Assembly: GCA_963971305.1 (NCBI GenBank)
Contig: OZ020308.1
Location: forward strand, 22,131,838-22,195,837
From: Arcuatula senhousia
Taxonomy: Eukaryota > Mollusca > Bivalvia > Mytilida > Mytilidae
Length of the DNA: 64,000 nt
Direction: 5' to 3'
Positions 23,091-35,200 of the stretch are shown piece by piece. A model generated the notes under the pieces. That model had not been told where the DNA came from and ran no database searches. It was given only the letters and a program-made list of their open reading frames with translations. Positions within the stretch are counted from its first letter, which is position 1, and each line of letters begins with the position of its first letter. A program made the translations under genes and the position numbers.

Positions 23091-24826
23091 ATTTACAACG
23101 TAAACTGACCTTTTTCAATCAGGTATTTGGGGGGGTGTATTTGACAGCCAGGTATTATTTTGTTAGGGTGCGAAAAATTGGTATTATGGGGGGGGGTTGA
23201 AATTTTCTCTGCCGAGCCTATATACAGGTCCCACCCCCCACCCCCCGGACCCTTGAGGGGCCTCAATTGGAATAAAATTAATGATATTTGTATTGATGTT
23301 GGTATATCATACGCTGTATTAAGGAATTATATTAAATTCTCTTTTGTTATGTTAACAGAAAAAAAAATCCGGATTTGTTGGCCTTCTCCGTCCGTAGTGG
23401 GTATCATTTTACTTTTTTGCTCTGGTTACCGTTTTATGAGCAAAGAAAAATAGGCCTTATGAACTGAATGGGAGTTGTCATGTGGGACACATTTTGGTTA
23501 CATGTATTAGAAAAGGATATTTTGATCAATTATGAATACTATTTTGTCAAAAACAAGGTAAATAATCAAAAAGGAGAAAACTTATTGATTTATTGTCTTA
23601 TGAATTTATCATTTTACATGTATTATGTGAAATATTTTTTGAATATGAAAGTTCTATGCAAATGTATCAAGTATCCAACTCCAAGTAAGTACATGTAAGA
23701 ATCCCAAGACATGCACTGGTGGGACAGGCAAGAATTTCACATTTTTATGTTAAAAAACTTTTGGTTCACAGAATTCAGGGGTTTGAATTTTGGCCATATA
23801 TATCAATTTTAAAAATGTCAACCCCTACTCTTTTAAACTGATTTTATAGAGAGGCTGTAGCTACAGCAATACTACAATGTACATGATGTATGTAGTGTGC
23901 TTTACATTAATATGTGCATGTTGTATTGTGTTTTGTGCTTTATGTTACTATATGCTTTTTTGCATTAGTTTCGTTTTGTGCTCGACTGCATGTGCTTTGT
24001 TTTACTTAATGTGCTTCTGTACTTTTACGCTTATTTGTTTTAACCAAGTATATGTTCAGCTCAGTATACATATATGCATTTCATGTGCTCATCTACATGC
24101 TGCTTATTATTTTTCTTTAATTTGCTTTGCGTTTTATGTCATGTATGTTGTATCCATTTATGTGGTGTTATTTGTTTGTCGGCAAAAAGCTCTACAGAGC
24201 TTACGTTTTATATGTTTGTAAAATAAAGTTTCTTAGTCTTAGTACATGTAGCTACTCTTACAAACAATTTTAATAAGCATTCTGTTAATCAGTGCATTTT
24301 CGATGCTCAAATTAATAGTCATCTTTTTACTGGTTTGCTGCCCCGTAGACTTATGCAAAAACATAAATTTGTGGATTTATGAAAACAATGATATCTTTAT
24401 AAACAGTAAATACTTCAATTGAATGAAAAAATATTCTTATGTATGTAGAAATATTTCCAGAATTGAAGATTTTATTTCTGAAGCAGATTAACCTATCATT
24501 TTAAGTTGGTATGATTAATGGATTTGAAAATATATTTTTTAGTTGGAGTAGCTAGAGGCTGTTTAATTTTATTCCTTGATATAAATGGCATGTACAACAG
24601 AAAACAAAAGAAAAGTCCTAGAAAAACTGTATAATCTCTTATGTGACTGTTTTCAATTGCTGATTCAGAGATTTTGCTTAAAAGGGGGTCTACCTTGTCA
24701 TGATTAAGTGATTCCTAAATATATTTCTTCTAAACTTTATCATCAAAAAGGAGCCTGGCTCTCCCCTATAATCTGCTAGCTACTATGGCATCAATTTGTT
24801 CTAATATTTTGACAAAGGCATGATAA
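23091..24826. other. AT-rich intergenic DNA, nothing firmly recognised
   Basis: G runs near 23131 and 23189, and a TG/TT-rich stretch at 23877-24220 whose 114-codon frame is low-complexity (Cys/Tyr/Phe/Leu) and not convincing as a gene. Near 24186 a short palindrome AGCTCTACAGAGCT precedes an AATAAAG motif, which may be the 3' end of an old retroelement. Confidence 0.4.
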
Positions 24827-24862
24827 GGGACCAACCATTTAACTTGATGAGGCAGGTCTTGT
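24827..24862. repeat. Solo end of the GGGACC..CATTTAACTTGA MITE
   Basis: GGGACCAACCATTTAACTTG matches the termini of the element at 57851-58094. Only one end is present. Confidence 0.5.
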
Positions 24863-24869
24863 TTTTTTA

Positions 24870-25385
24870 TGCCCCCGCAACGACATGTCGGGGGGGGGGG
24901 GGGGCATTAAGTTCTACTAATGTCCATCCGTACGTCCGTCTTTACGAATTTCCATCAAGCTTTTCGCAGGAACCGTACATGAGAATGATTTGAAACTTGG
25001 TAGGATGGTTCAGTATGACAAACTATACGTCCTAAGCCATTTTGACACCTGTCTGACATCTACTTCCTGTTTTGGACTTAGGCCAATGTGAGAATATGTG
25101 AACATGACTTTAAAAATTTCCGTCAAGCTTTTCTCAGGAACCATACATGAGAATGATTTGAAACTTGGTAGGATTGTTCAGTATGACAAACTATACGTCC
25201 TAAGCAATTCTGAGACCTGTCGGACATCTACTTCCTGTTTGGGACTTAGGTCAATGTGAAAATATGTGAACATGACTTTGAAAATTTCAGTCAAGCTTTT
25301 CTCAGGAACCATAAATGAGACTGATTTCCAACTTAGTAGGATTGTTCAATCCTTCATTTTCCACAAAAGTCTAAAAAGGATTCAG
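24870..25385 (+). mobile_element. Hairpin/CCGT tandem element (TATGCCCCC type)
   Basis: It starts TATGCCCCCGCAACGACATGTCGGGGG with a long G run, then ATCCGTACGTCCGTC. Nearly three ~180-bp units follow ('aagcttttctcaggaaccat', 'tttgaaacttggtaggat', 'atctacttcctgttt'). Confidence 0.7.
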
Positions 25386-26085
25386 CCTGTAAAAGGCCTT
25401 AGTTCACAGAGCCACTGAAGCCTGACAATAGGATCAGTGTCTGGCAGCATTCATAGTGACAGGTGCCTAGATCATAGCCCCAACTGTCTGTATATCAAAT
25501 ATCAGATGCCAATAGCTACAAGTAGCTACACATGTTTCATATTTTTCAAAAAAATCATTTTCTACAAAACTCTTAGAAAGAAGTTTACAGTCTGAAAAAG
25601 ACCTAAGTTCACAATGTCACCGAAGCCTAAGAATAGGTTTAAGATGACAAGACATGGTGACAGTTGTGTAGACTATAACCTTAACAGTCTGTATACCAAA
25701 AAAATCAGATGCCTAGTTTTTATACTTTTCAAGAAATTCATTATACACAAGTCATACAAAGAGGCTACTTGCCTGAGGTACGTAACACCCAACATGGCCA
25801 AGTTCACAAAGGCACAGAAGTGTAAAAATGGGGACAAGCTTAAAGTCACACAGCATGGTGACAGCTACTTAGACCATAACTCTGACTGTTTGTATATTAA
25901 TTATCAGATGCATAGCTATGGTACACTTTTCAACATGTTCAAGAAATTCATTTTTCACAAAGGTCTACAAAAAAGTTTATGCCAGAAAGCAATACCGGTA
26001 CGTCTATGTCTCGCCCTTTGTAACGAAAGCCTATTATTGGGTCATTTACATTCCCTTTCTATTTTTATAGTACCCACTTAATAGT
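25386..26085 (+). repeat. Three diverged ~200-bp tandem units
   Basis: Units starting near 25385, 25590 and 25795 share 'agttcacaatgtcaccgaag', 'gacatggtgacagttgtgta' and 'acagtctgtata'. The 155-codon frame across them (25614-26081) repeats itself with the DNA unit and is not a gene. Confidence 0.55.
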
Positions 26086-26279
26086 AACAATTAAGGGACA
26101 GTCATTTACTTATTACATGTATAATAAATGTATCCCAAAATTTGTTTTGTTCTGTGTTATTTTTAAACATTCAAAAAGAATTCTTAAAAATCTACATCCA
26201 AACCTCCGAAACATGAATCAAGATCTTGTGGTTGAGATTACAGAAGAGAAACAATAATCCTCTTTCTTCCTCTTTTTAG

Positions 26280-29200
26280 GTTTACATCTAGGTTTGTCTC
26301 TGCCTGCACAAAATGCAAGAGCTGTCAATCATTTACCATCAAGTCCGAAGTTCACACAGGTCAAAGGTCAAGATCAAGGGGGAAGTGGAAATGGATAACC
26401 TTTGGTACTATAACAGTTGGAGGGACATCTTTTTACATCTATAGCAAGTTCAAGGTTAAACCTGAACCACCAGTGCTAGCCACTAATGCTCAGGTAAGGT
26501 TTTCTCAGACATTGATAAAGGGATAATCTACCATCTGTTTATTTGTTCTTGTTGTCTTTTGTCTAAGGTTCTCCATAGTGGAATTGAACTTTGATTGATT
26601 TGATTTTTATTGTGCGTTTTGTCTTTGTGCTTTGTCTAGGAATATTGATAAAGTTTAACCCCGCCACATTTTATATGTGCCTGTCCTAAGCCAGGAATCT
26701 TTGACAAAGCTTTTGTTTGTACTTTGATGTTTTCCGTACACTTATCCCATGTATTCCACATCTTATTATTTTCTAAATTGTACATCTTGTACATCTGCAA
26801 ATCAGAGCCGAAGAGATCAGACAATGGGTCTGGTAACAACAAACAATGAACATTATGTTCTTATGTTAGATCTTATAAAGTTTTGCCGTACCTTTATTTA
26901 GATGGTCACAATTGATTGAATGAATATTTCAGACACTGGGTCTTACATGGATGTCACTCTTGTCGGACATTTGGTCTATTTTGTCTGAGGATGTGACATG
27001 TCTGACAGCTCTGTACAAAGCTTAACAAGTATAAAAAAATTATGTTCACATTGTACAGTAGCATTTTTATCCCATTAGAAGTTGACAACTCTCTCAGTAA
27101 CAATAAAAAGAAAATTGGTCATCCATGCAGAAAATATAAATGTAGCTTTAGGTTACAGCCAGCATCTGAAGCATGCATTGCGCTTAGCATCACTAGGTGC
27201 ACCTACCATAAGAAAATAGTTGATGTGTCACTTGTCTGTAATCAATATCTAAGCGGAAATGGACTTCAACCATTCTTTTGTAAGTGGTCATTCATATAGA
27301 AAATGTAGGTCACAGCCAGCATGCATTGTGCTAAGCATCACTAGGTGCATCAATTAAACCAATATGGTTGATTTTGCCCTTGATAGTAATTGTGTATGGA
27401 CCTTAGCCATTTTTCTGTAAGTGGATGCCGATGCTGACGCCAACGCTCAGGGCATCACATAACATCCCCCCCTCACTTTCGTGAGGTGAGCTAAAATCAA
27501 CCTTTTTATCTTCATGTATAAGATTTAGGAATTGTTTTAGTTTTAATGGTAGTGATCAATGATTACACCTCAAAGCCATATTATCTGCCTCCTCTGTCTT
27601 TTTCAGTGGCCTTCAAAATTAATGGTTGATTTGTTTTCCACCCGAACTCTAATTTGCATGGTCATATTTTTTACATACCTTGATATAACATATATAGTAT
27701 GGCTATGGCATGAAGAATTACCTCACTCATTTATTACTGTTTGCTTGTTTTCTCGCCTTCATGTATGGTCATATTTTCTACGTACCTTGATATAGCATAT
27801 AATGTTGCTAAGGCATGAAGAACTGACTCACTCATCTATTACTGTTTGTTTGTTACACATGTAAGGGCCACTAGTTCCAAGGATACAAGGATATATTTTT
27901 CATAAACATATAACCTTAACTTTTCTTATTAAGAGGGGAAAAAAATGAAATAAAGCATTATATTCTATATGTAAGGTGACATTTTTCATATATATTGTAT
28001 AGGCTAATACATGTAAAAAATGTCCTAGATTCTCATCCCTTCTTGACCAGATTTGTTCAGCTGCCTCAAAAAAATTTATTTCGATTTTTGGCAAATTATG
28101 TTCATTTTTTGTCAATTTCCTTCAAAAAGACATAAACTTTTATCATAATGGATAAAATATAAAAAAATTAAATTCACCCTCCCGCCCCATATTTCAAGAA
28201 ATCCGGATGAGAATCTAGGAATTATTTTATTATGGCCATATGTGTACACTTCAAAAAGAGAGAAATCTGCTTTTCAATTTTTATTTCATGGAAAATAGCA
28301 CTTGACAGTAACAGTGACATGCATGACATGTGTAACTGTTTTTGTGTTTGAAATTGTCATTAACTGTTATCAAAAGTAGCTTTTAAATTTTGTATAATTC
28401 ACATCTATTATTATCAAATTTAAATTTCCACCATTATAAAATATCATTTATGCATCTAATCTCTCTACTTATGTAAAAGTACTATTGACCTATATATAGG
28501 ACATCACTCCATATGGGAATGTTGTGCTTAAAGACATATGGGCTGACATACTTGTAGGTTCATTTTGACCTTTCAACTGCAACGAACTTTTGACCTCCTC
28601 AAACACAATCTTAAAATTTAAATCTATAAAACTTTATACATTAGACATAGGATTTCTTTTCTTCCCTTTCAAATGATGTGTCATGTCACAAAAACTTTTT
28701 TCTGAATAAATTTTGTAATTTGGACCTGTATTGATTGTAAAATCAATGGATGATTCATTTTGATAAGCTGATGAAAAAGTTTTAAATGGAAACTCAGATA
28801 TATTTTGGACCTTCATTTTGCAAGTAGATTAGGAAATTATTTGTTTACAAGTGAAATTGTAGATATAGATTAACGTTACAAAAAAACTTGTTTGTTAACT
28901 ACAATGTCAACGATCACATCAGCTGATTCAAGTGCGGTGGACTTTACACAGGCTAATGTCACTCTGTATAGCACTATTCTGGTTGTTTTGTTGATTTCTG
29001 GACGGCACACCATGACAAAAGCTATTATTAAAAAAGTGTATCAGTTTTCACGAAGACAATTGTGGTCGGCCCTATCCAAACTTGATCCTCGTCAAATTAA
29101 ATTCTTTGGATTACGATGGGGCATTCCTGCAAAAGAGCTCAAAGAGCTAATGTTATATCATCAGTTTGTCAAACAAAAACGAAGGAAAGGATTTAGACAT

Positions 29201-32200
29201 AAGAAAAGGCTTAATAAGACGGTAAGATAGCCTTATACAAGATTGAGCAACATTTATAAAACTAAGTGTCTCAATTGCCTTTGATAAATATAGGGTTTAA
29301 AATAAATATTATACTGACACTAAAATAATCAATTATTTTTTTCAAAAACATGATTTTATATATATGAAATCTGTAAAAAGAAAGGAATCAAGAGAGAGAA
29401 ATAGTTCCCTGGTGCTTTCACTTTGTCCTTGGTATATCCATCTGTAGGTCTGTCAGTCTTTCAGTCTGTCCACAATTTTTATAAAAGCTAAAACCATCTT
29501 GTACAGGGTAACAAATTTGTTATTTAACAGGCATTTAGTATCAATTGAGGATTCATAACCAAAATTTTTATTTAAATTTTGTACCTTGAATATTTTTTGG
29601 AAAAGAGTGTTTGTCCAGGGTGCCTTGTTTCATTATAATTGTGTAATGGGAAAATTTTACAGGTGACCTTGTACAGAAAAATGCCTCTGAAAGTGATGTC
29701 CCGAGTCTGGGGAAAGTTCAACAGCTTAGAATTGCCAGAGGTTTTGAGAAAGCCCCTTTTAGGACTGTATGTGTGGATGTTTGATTGCAATCTGTCGGAG
29801 GCACAGGAACCAGATCTTAAGAGCTATAGGAACCTAGGAGAATTCTTTAGGAGGACTCTCAAACCTGGTGTCAGGACTGTAGACCCTGACCATGATCTGG
29901 TAAGTTACATGTAAGAATGTACCTTATCTTAACAGTCCGTTTTCCACCGTTAAAAAATTATCTGCCCTATTTTTTCACTCTCCTGTAAAAAGGTTAAAAA
30001 TAGTACCTTAAAAATACATGACGCTAAGGTGAGATGCACTCTTTAACTATGTGCGATTAAAAAACAGGTGTTGGATTAAGCGACTTGTAATTTAAAAGTT
30101 AAGGTCTAGACATATTTTTGCCACTATGAATACAATCTAAATCACCATACCTAATGATAGAGATTCATATTTTTAACACAAACACGTCGTTAAGGCCAAG
30201 CGGAACAGATACTCTGTTTTTGTTAAAAAATTCCAGTGTATTTATTTCCATGGGTGCCACCTACATATTCAGTTTAGTAATTGCGAATACAAAAAGACAC
30301 CAAATCAGCTAGTTGGAAAAATTCTATGTACACGGGCAAAAAGGTGTAACACTTTTGAATAGCCCGTAGTCAAGTAATTTCAGGGGAATTAATGTTACAT
30401 TTGACCAAGTACAAGTGGTGCGTTTGATAGGTTTTTATAGATATGTAACATTGCGCAAAAGTAATAACAGATATATGATTTACATAATTTTGAAATGCAG
30501 ACTTACTACCTCCATCTAAATTCTAATTCATGCTTCGTTTTTCTTTTAATTTTAATATTTGGATAGGAAAACTTTTGTTGCAGGAACAGATCCAGAATTG
30601 ATTCACAGCTGGGGGGGGGGGGTTACCGCTTATAGTCTACCGAGGACAAGAGGAGGGTTCAGGGTCAATTTCGAAAACTTATTCAATGGAAAGAGGATTA
30701 AAAACCCCGATAATCCCCCTCTGGATCCGACATTGCCATGATAAAAGATAACATATATTGCTCAGATTTAAATTTGTGCGACTGTTTTCCTTGAAATTAT
30801 GAAGATGTTGAGGCTAATTGAAACGACCACTGTTAATCTTGAAAAGAAAACTTGTTAATTGCATGGAAGTTTTGAAATGACTTTGAAAAGGGGGAGGCGT
30901 GGAATATACAAAAGCCGTCAAATTTGTACAGCTTCAAGACATTAAAACAAATTAACTTATTTATAATATTACTATCCAATTCATTTATATTTTATATATA
31001 AAACAGTTTGTGTTGCTACTCAAGTGATACACATTGTTTTTGTTTTCTTAACGGGTACTTATCATTCAATTTGTTTATCAATCTTATATAAAACCGGTTC
31101 TCTATTAATTTGGATAAAGCGATCAAAGATCAACAAGAATTGGCTTTGTATTTTGATTTGTATTTAAGTAGGTCAAATCCTCGTGACTCAAAATAAAATT
31201 AAATATCCTTTTGATTCTTTTAATGAAAATATGTTTTATTTTTTCAATTTTCATACAAATTTAATGAAACTAATTTTATAAAGATAATGAAAAATGTTTT
31301 AGTGAATAGATAGCATTTTTTATTGTTACTTATCGCAATGTCAAGGACGGGTGTGTTCGCTTGGGTAAATAGTTATAACGCGGGCACTTAAAAAGATCCA
31401 ACTTTAGAATTACGTATCTCTTCAAATGTTTGAGGTGCCACCTTGACTGTAGCATCAATTTATAAGAAAATATTTACTGTGTAATTGGAATTTTTTGTAG
31501 ATTTTTCCTGTTACGGGCAAAAAAGTGTAACAGTAAATAACAACACCCCCCATTTGACACAAAAGTAAAAATATTTGTAAACGTAAACCATTTTCGGTCG
31601 TAATATTTCGTATGTAAGTTAAGAAATAAATGTTTGATCCTTATTTAAGAACAATTTTGTCCAAAAGTGTCGTTTAATAGCTTTTTAAAGGTCTTGACAA
31701 CAGCGTAAACAACCCAATAGCACTTTTCTACCTCGTTTGATAGAAGAGGTAAATTCTTTTGTTCTCTTTTCGGTGGAAATTGGACTGTTAAGAGCTATAG
31801 GAACCTAGGAGAATTCTTTAGGAGGACTTTCAAACCTGGTGTCAGGACAGTAGACCCTTACCATGATCTGGCAAGTGAGAAGTAAGGTACCTAATAACCT
31901 GGTGTAGTGGTTAATGCGTCAGGCTACTAACACTGAGGTTCTTGCTTCAATCCTCGTCAGGGGAATTTCATGAACTAATTTTATGAATGTCTTTTGACAG
32001 CATTTGCTAGGGTTGTCTCAAGGAACAATGCTACTTCTTGAGAAGGGACAAAAAAAAAGTTGTCCTGTGTATGGGAGAGCAATACCCCATGCACATTAAA
32101 AATCCCTTTGTAGAGTTCGATAAGAGTAGGCTCAGCGGGTGCCACTACAAAGGCGACACTTGCAATCTGTTAGCTGGAGAGGGATTCACATAAGCATTAA

Positions 32201-35200
32201 GCTTGTTGCTCAATCCAGAATAAATAAATAAGTTGAAACTGTTAACCTGATTGTCAATAATTTTAGGCAAAACAAAATGTGTGTTTGGGGTAACATGGTT
32301 CTAAAAGTCAGGAAGGGTATACAGAAATTTTGTTTTTGGATAAGAGTACCCGGAAATGGGGGGGGGACATTTCAAACTTAACAGTCCTTGTTGTAAATGG
32401 CACACAAAAAAATTAGGGTAGGAATAAAGTTTTAGGTATGGTTGGGTACAACTTTTGGGGGGATCTATTTACATGATTTATAATGTTCATGATTCAGTGA
32501 TCCTCCAATTGAATTGATCCTTTCTACCTAATTCTTTAGAGAGATGCTTGAACTATTTGTAGTAAACTTAAACTTGGACATTTGGATTATCCTTAAAAAC
32601 AATGTTGATAAATTGAGACTCTAGTGTTTGGAGAAGGGTGCTTTATTAATAATAATCAAACTAGTATCATATCATACATGTAACATGCACAATGCATAAC
32701 ATATTAAGTCTAATTAATCCACAATACTCAATCTAATGATAATATTAAGCACCAATGCAAAAAAAAAATGTATATATATAGTAATAATGCAAGACTGACA
32801 AATCAATAAAAGAGAAAAAAAAAAATTTAACCGCGCCAACCATGTGTTGGGGAAAGAAACATATACAAATAAACCTCCACAAAGGAGAGCATAATTTTAC
32901 TACCGTTCAATAAGGGACAATTGGAGTTATCTCCCATTCTCCACAATTAGGGGTAAAATGTACTTTTAACTTTTTAGCTCACCTGACCCGAAGGGTCATG
33001 TGAGCTATTGGCGTCACTTGTCGTCCGTCCGTCCGTCCATCCGTAAACTTTTTCAAACGTTAACTCCTCTGACACCATAAGTCCAATTGAAACCAAACTT
33101 GGTGTAGTTGATCTTTAGGGTATGGCCTACAAAACTATCGTTCGGATTTTTGATTTGTAAAAAAACATGGCCGCCATGGCTAAAAATAGAACAGGGGGGT
33201 CAAATTACAGTTTTTTGCAAATAACTCAAAAACGGTAACAGATATCAAAATTCTGGCATAGGGTAAAAGTGATCAGCACCTCAAGATCTACCTGCTTAGA
33301 AATTTTCAAGAAGATCCAACAACCGATGTAGGAGTTATTGCCCTTTTTTCTGGATTTTTTCAAAATTTTGCACTTATTTAGCCCTTTATCTTGAAAACTA
33401 TACAAGATATTTTAAAAATTCAAAATGCAGATGATTGCGCACATCAAGATCTACATTTCATGTAATTAGGTCAAAGCTGTAGAACCATTCGTTTAGGAGT
33501 TATGGTCCTTAAAATGTCAAAATTTACCGTTTTTCATTACTTTTCCCCTGAATTTCAAAGATTAACTTGTCCGACACCATATATCCAACTTCAACCAAAC
33601 TTGGCACAGTTGTTTAATAGCACATATGCTACAATTCTATCGTTCAGATTTTTGATGCGTCAAAAAATATGGCCGCCATGGCTAAAAATAGAACATAGGT
33701 GTAAATTGCAGTTTTTTGCTAATAACTCAAAAATGGTTACAGATATCAGAATTCTGATAGGAGACAAAAGTGATCAGCATCTCAAGATCTACCTGCTATG
33801 GAAGTTTCAAGAAGATCCAACAACTGATGTAGGAGTTATTGCCCTTTTTCTGGATTTTTTCAAAATTTTTCACTTGTTTAGCCATATATCTTGAAAACTA
33901 TACAAGATATTTCAAGAATTTGAATTGCATATGATTGAGCACATCAAGATCTACATTTCATGTATTTAGATCAAAGCTGTAGGATCATTTCTTTTAGGAG
34001 TTATTGTCCTTAAAACAACAAAATTTACCATTTTTCATTACTTTTTCCCTGAATTTCAAAGATTAACTTGTCTGACACCGTAAGACCAACTGCATTTTAA
34101 CTTAGCACACTTGTTTAATAGCTTATATGCTACAACTCTATTGTTCAGATTTTTGATTCGTGAAAAAGCATGGCCGCCATGGCTAAAAATAGAACATAGG
34201 GGTAAATTGCATTTTTTTGCTAATAACTCAAAAATGGTTTCAGATATCAAAATTGTGCAAGAATAAAAAAAGATCAGCATCTCAAGATCTACCTGTGCTG
34301 AAATTTTGGAAAAGATCTGACTGCCGATGTAGGAGTTATTGCCCTTTTTCCTCATTTTTGCCAAATTTTGCACTTATCAAGCCCAATATCTTGAAAACTT
34401 ACCAAGATATTTCAGAAATTTAAATCGTATATGGTTATGCACAATAATATCTACAAAATAAATGTGTCTGTGTAGTTCAGGTGAGCGATTCAGGCTCCTG
34501 GGAGCCTCTTGTTATATAGAATCAGAATCAGAATCAGAAATTTTATTGGAATAAAATCAAGACAATTGGATTGTTACCACAACTTATATACAAGTATATA
34601 CATAAATACAGCACAATACTATGACAATGTTAAATTGGTGATACATAAAATTATAAGAAGGTTCACATATAGATTAAAGTCAATATAAGATTTATTCTTC
34701 CTTGATAATTATAATCTCATAGTGCACTTTGAGAGGTGTACAGAAATCCCCTGTTTGTCAATCAAATTGTCTAAATACATTAATATACTACTTTAGCCAT
34801 GGTCAATTGTACCCTCGGGTTAAATAAAATTTGTGTTACACCTATTTGCAGACAAGTCCAGCAGATGGTAGAGTACTTCATTTTGGCAAATGTGAAAATG
34901 GTATACTGGAACAGGTTAAGGGCGTGACATATTCTCTGAAGGGATTCCTTGGCCCCCTGACATGGAGGGGGGATTTAGATGACGTGAACGATTTCTCTGA
35001 TGAGGAATATCACCAGAAACTGAAACTTAAACCAGGTCATGAACTTTACCACTGTGTAATATACCTAGCTCCTGGAGATTACCATAGATTCCATTCGGCA
35101 TCAGACTGGAAAATTCTGTATAGAAGACATTTTCCTGGTAAGTCATTTGTTGCCAAAGCACTTGTTCTATGTTGATGCCCCAACAAGAACTTACTATTAG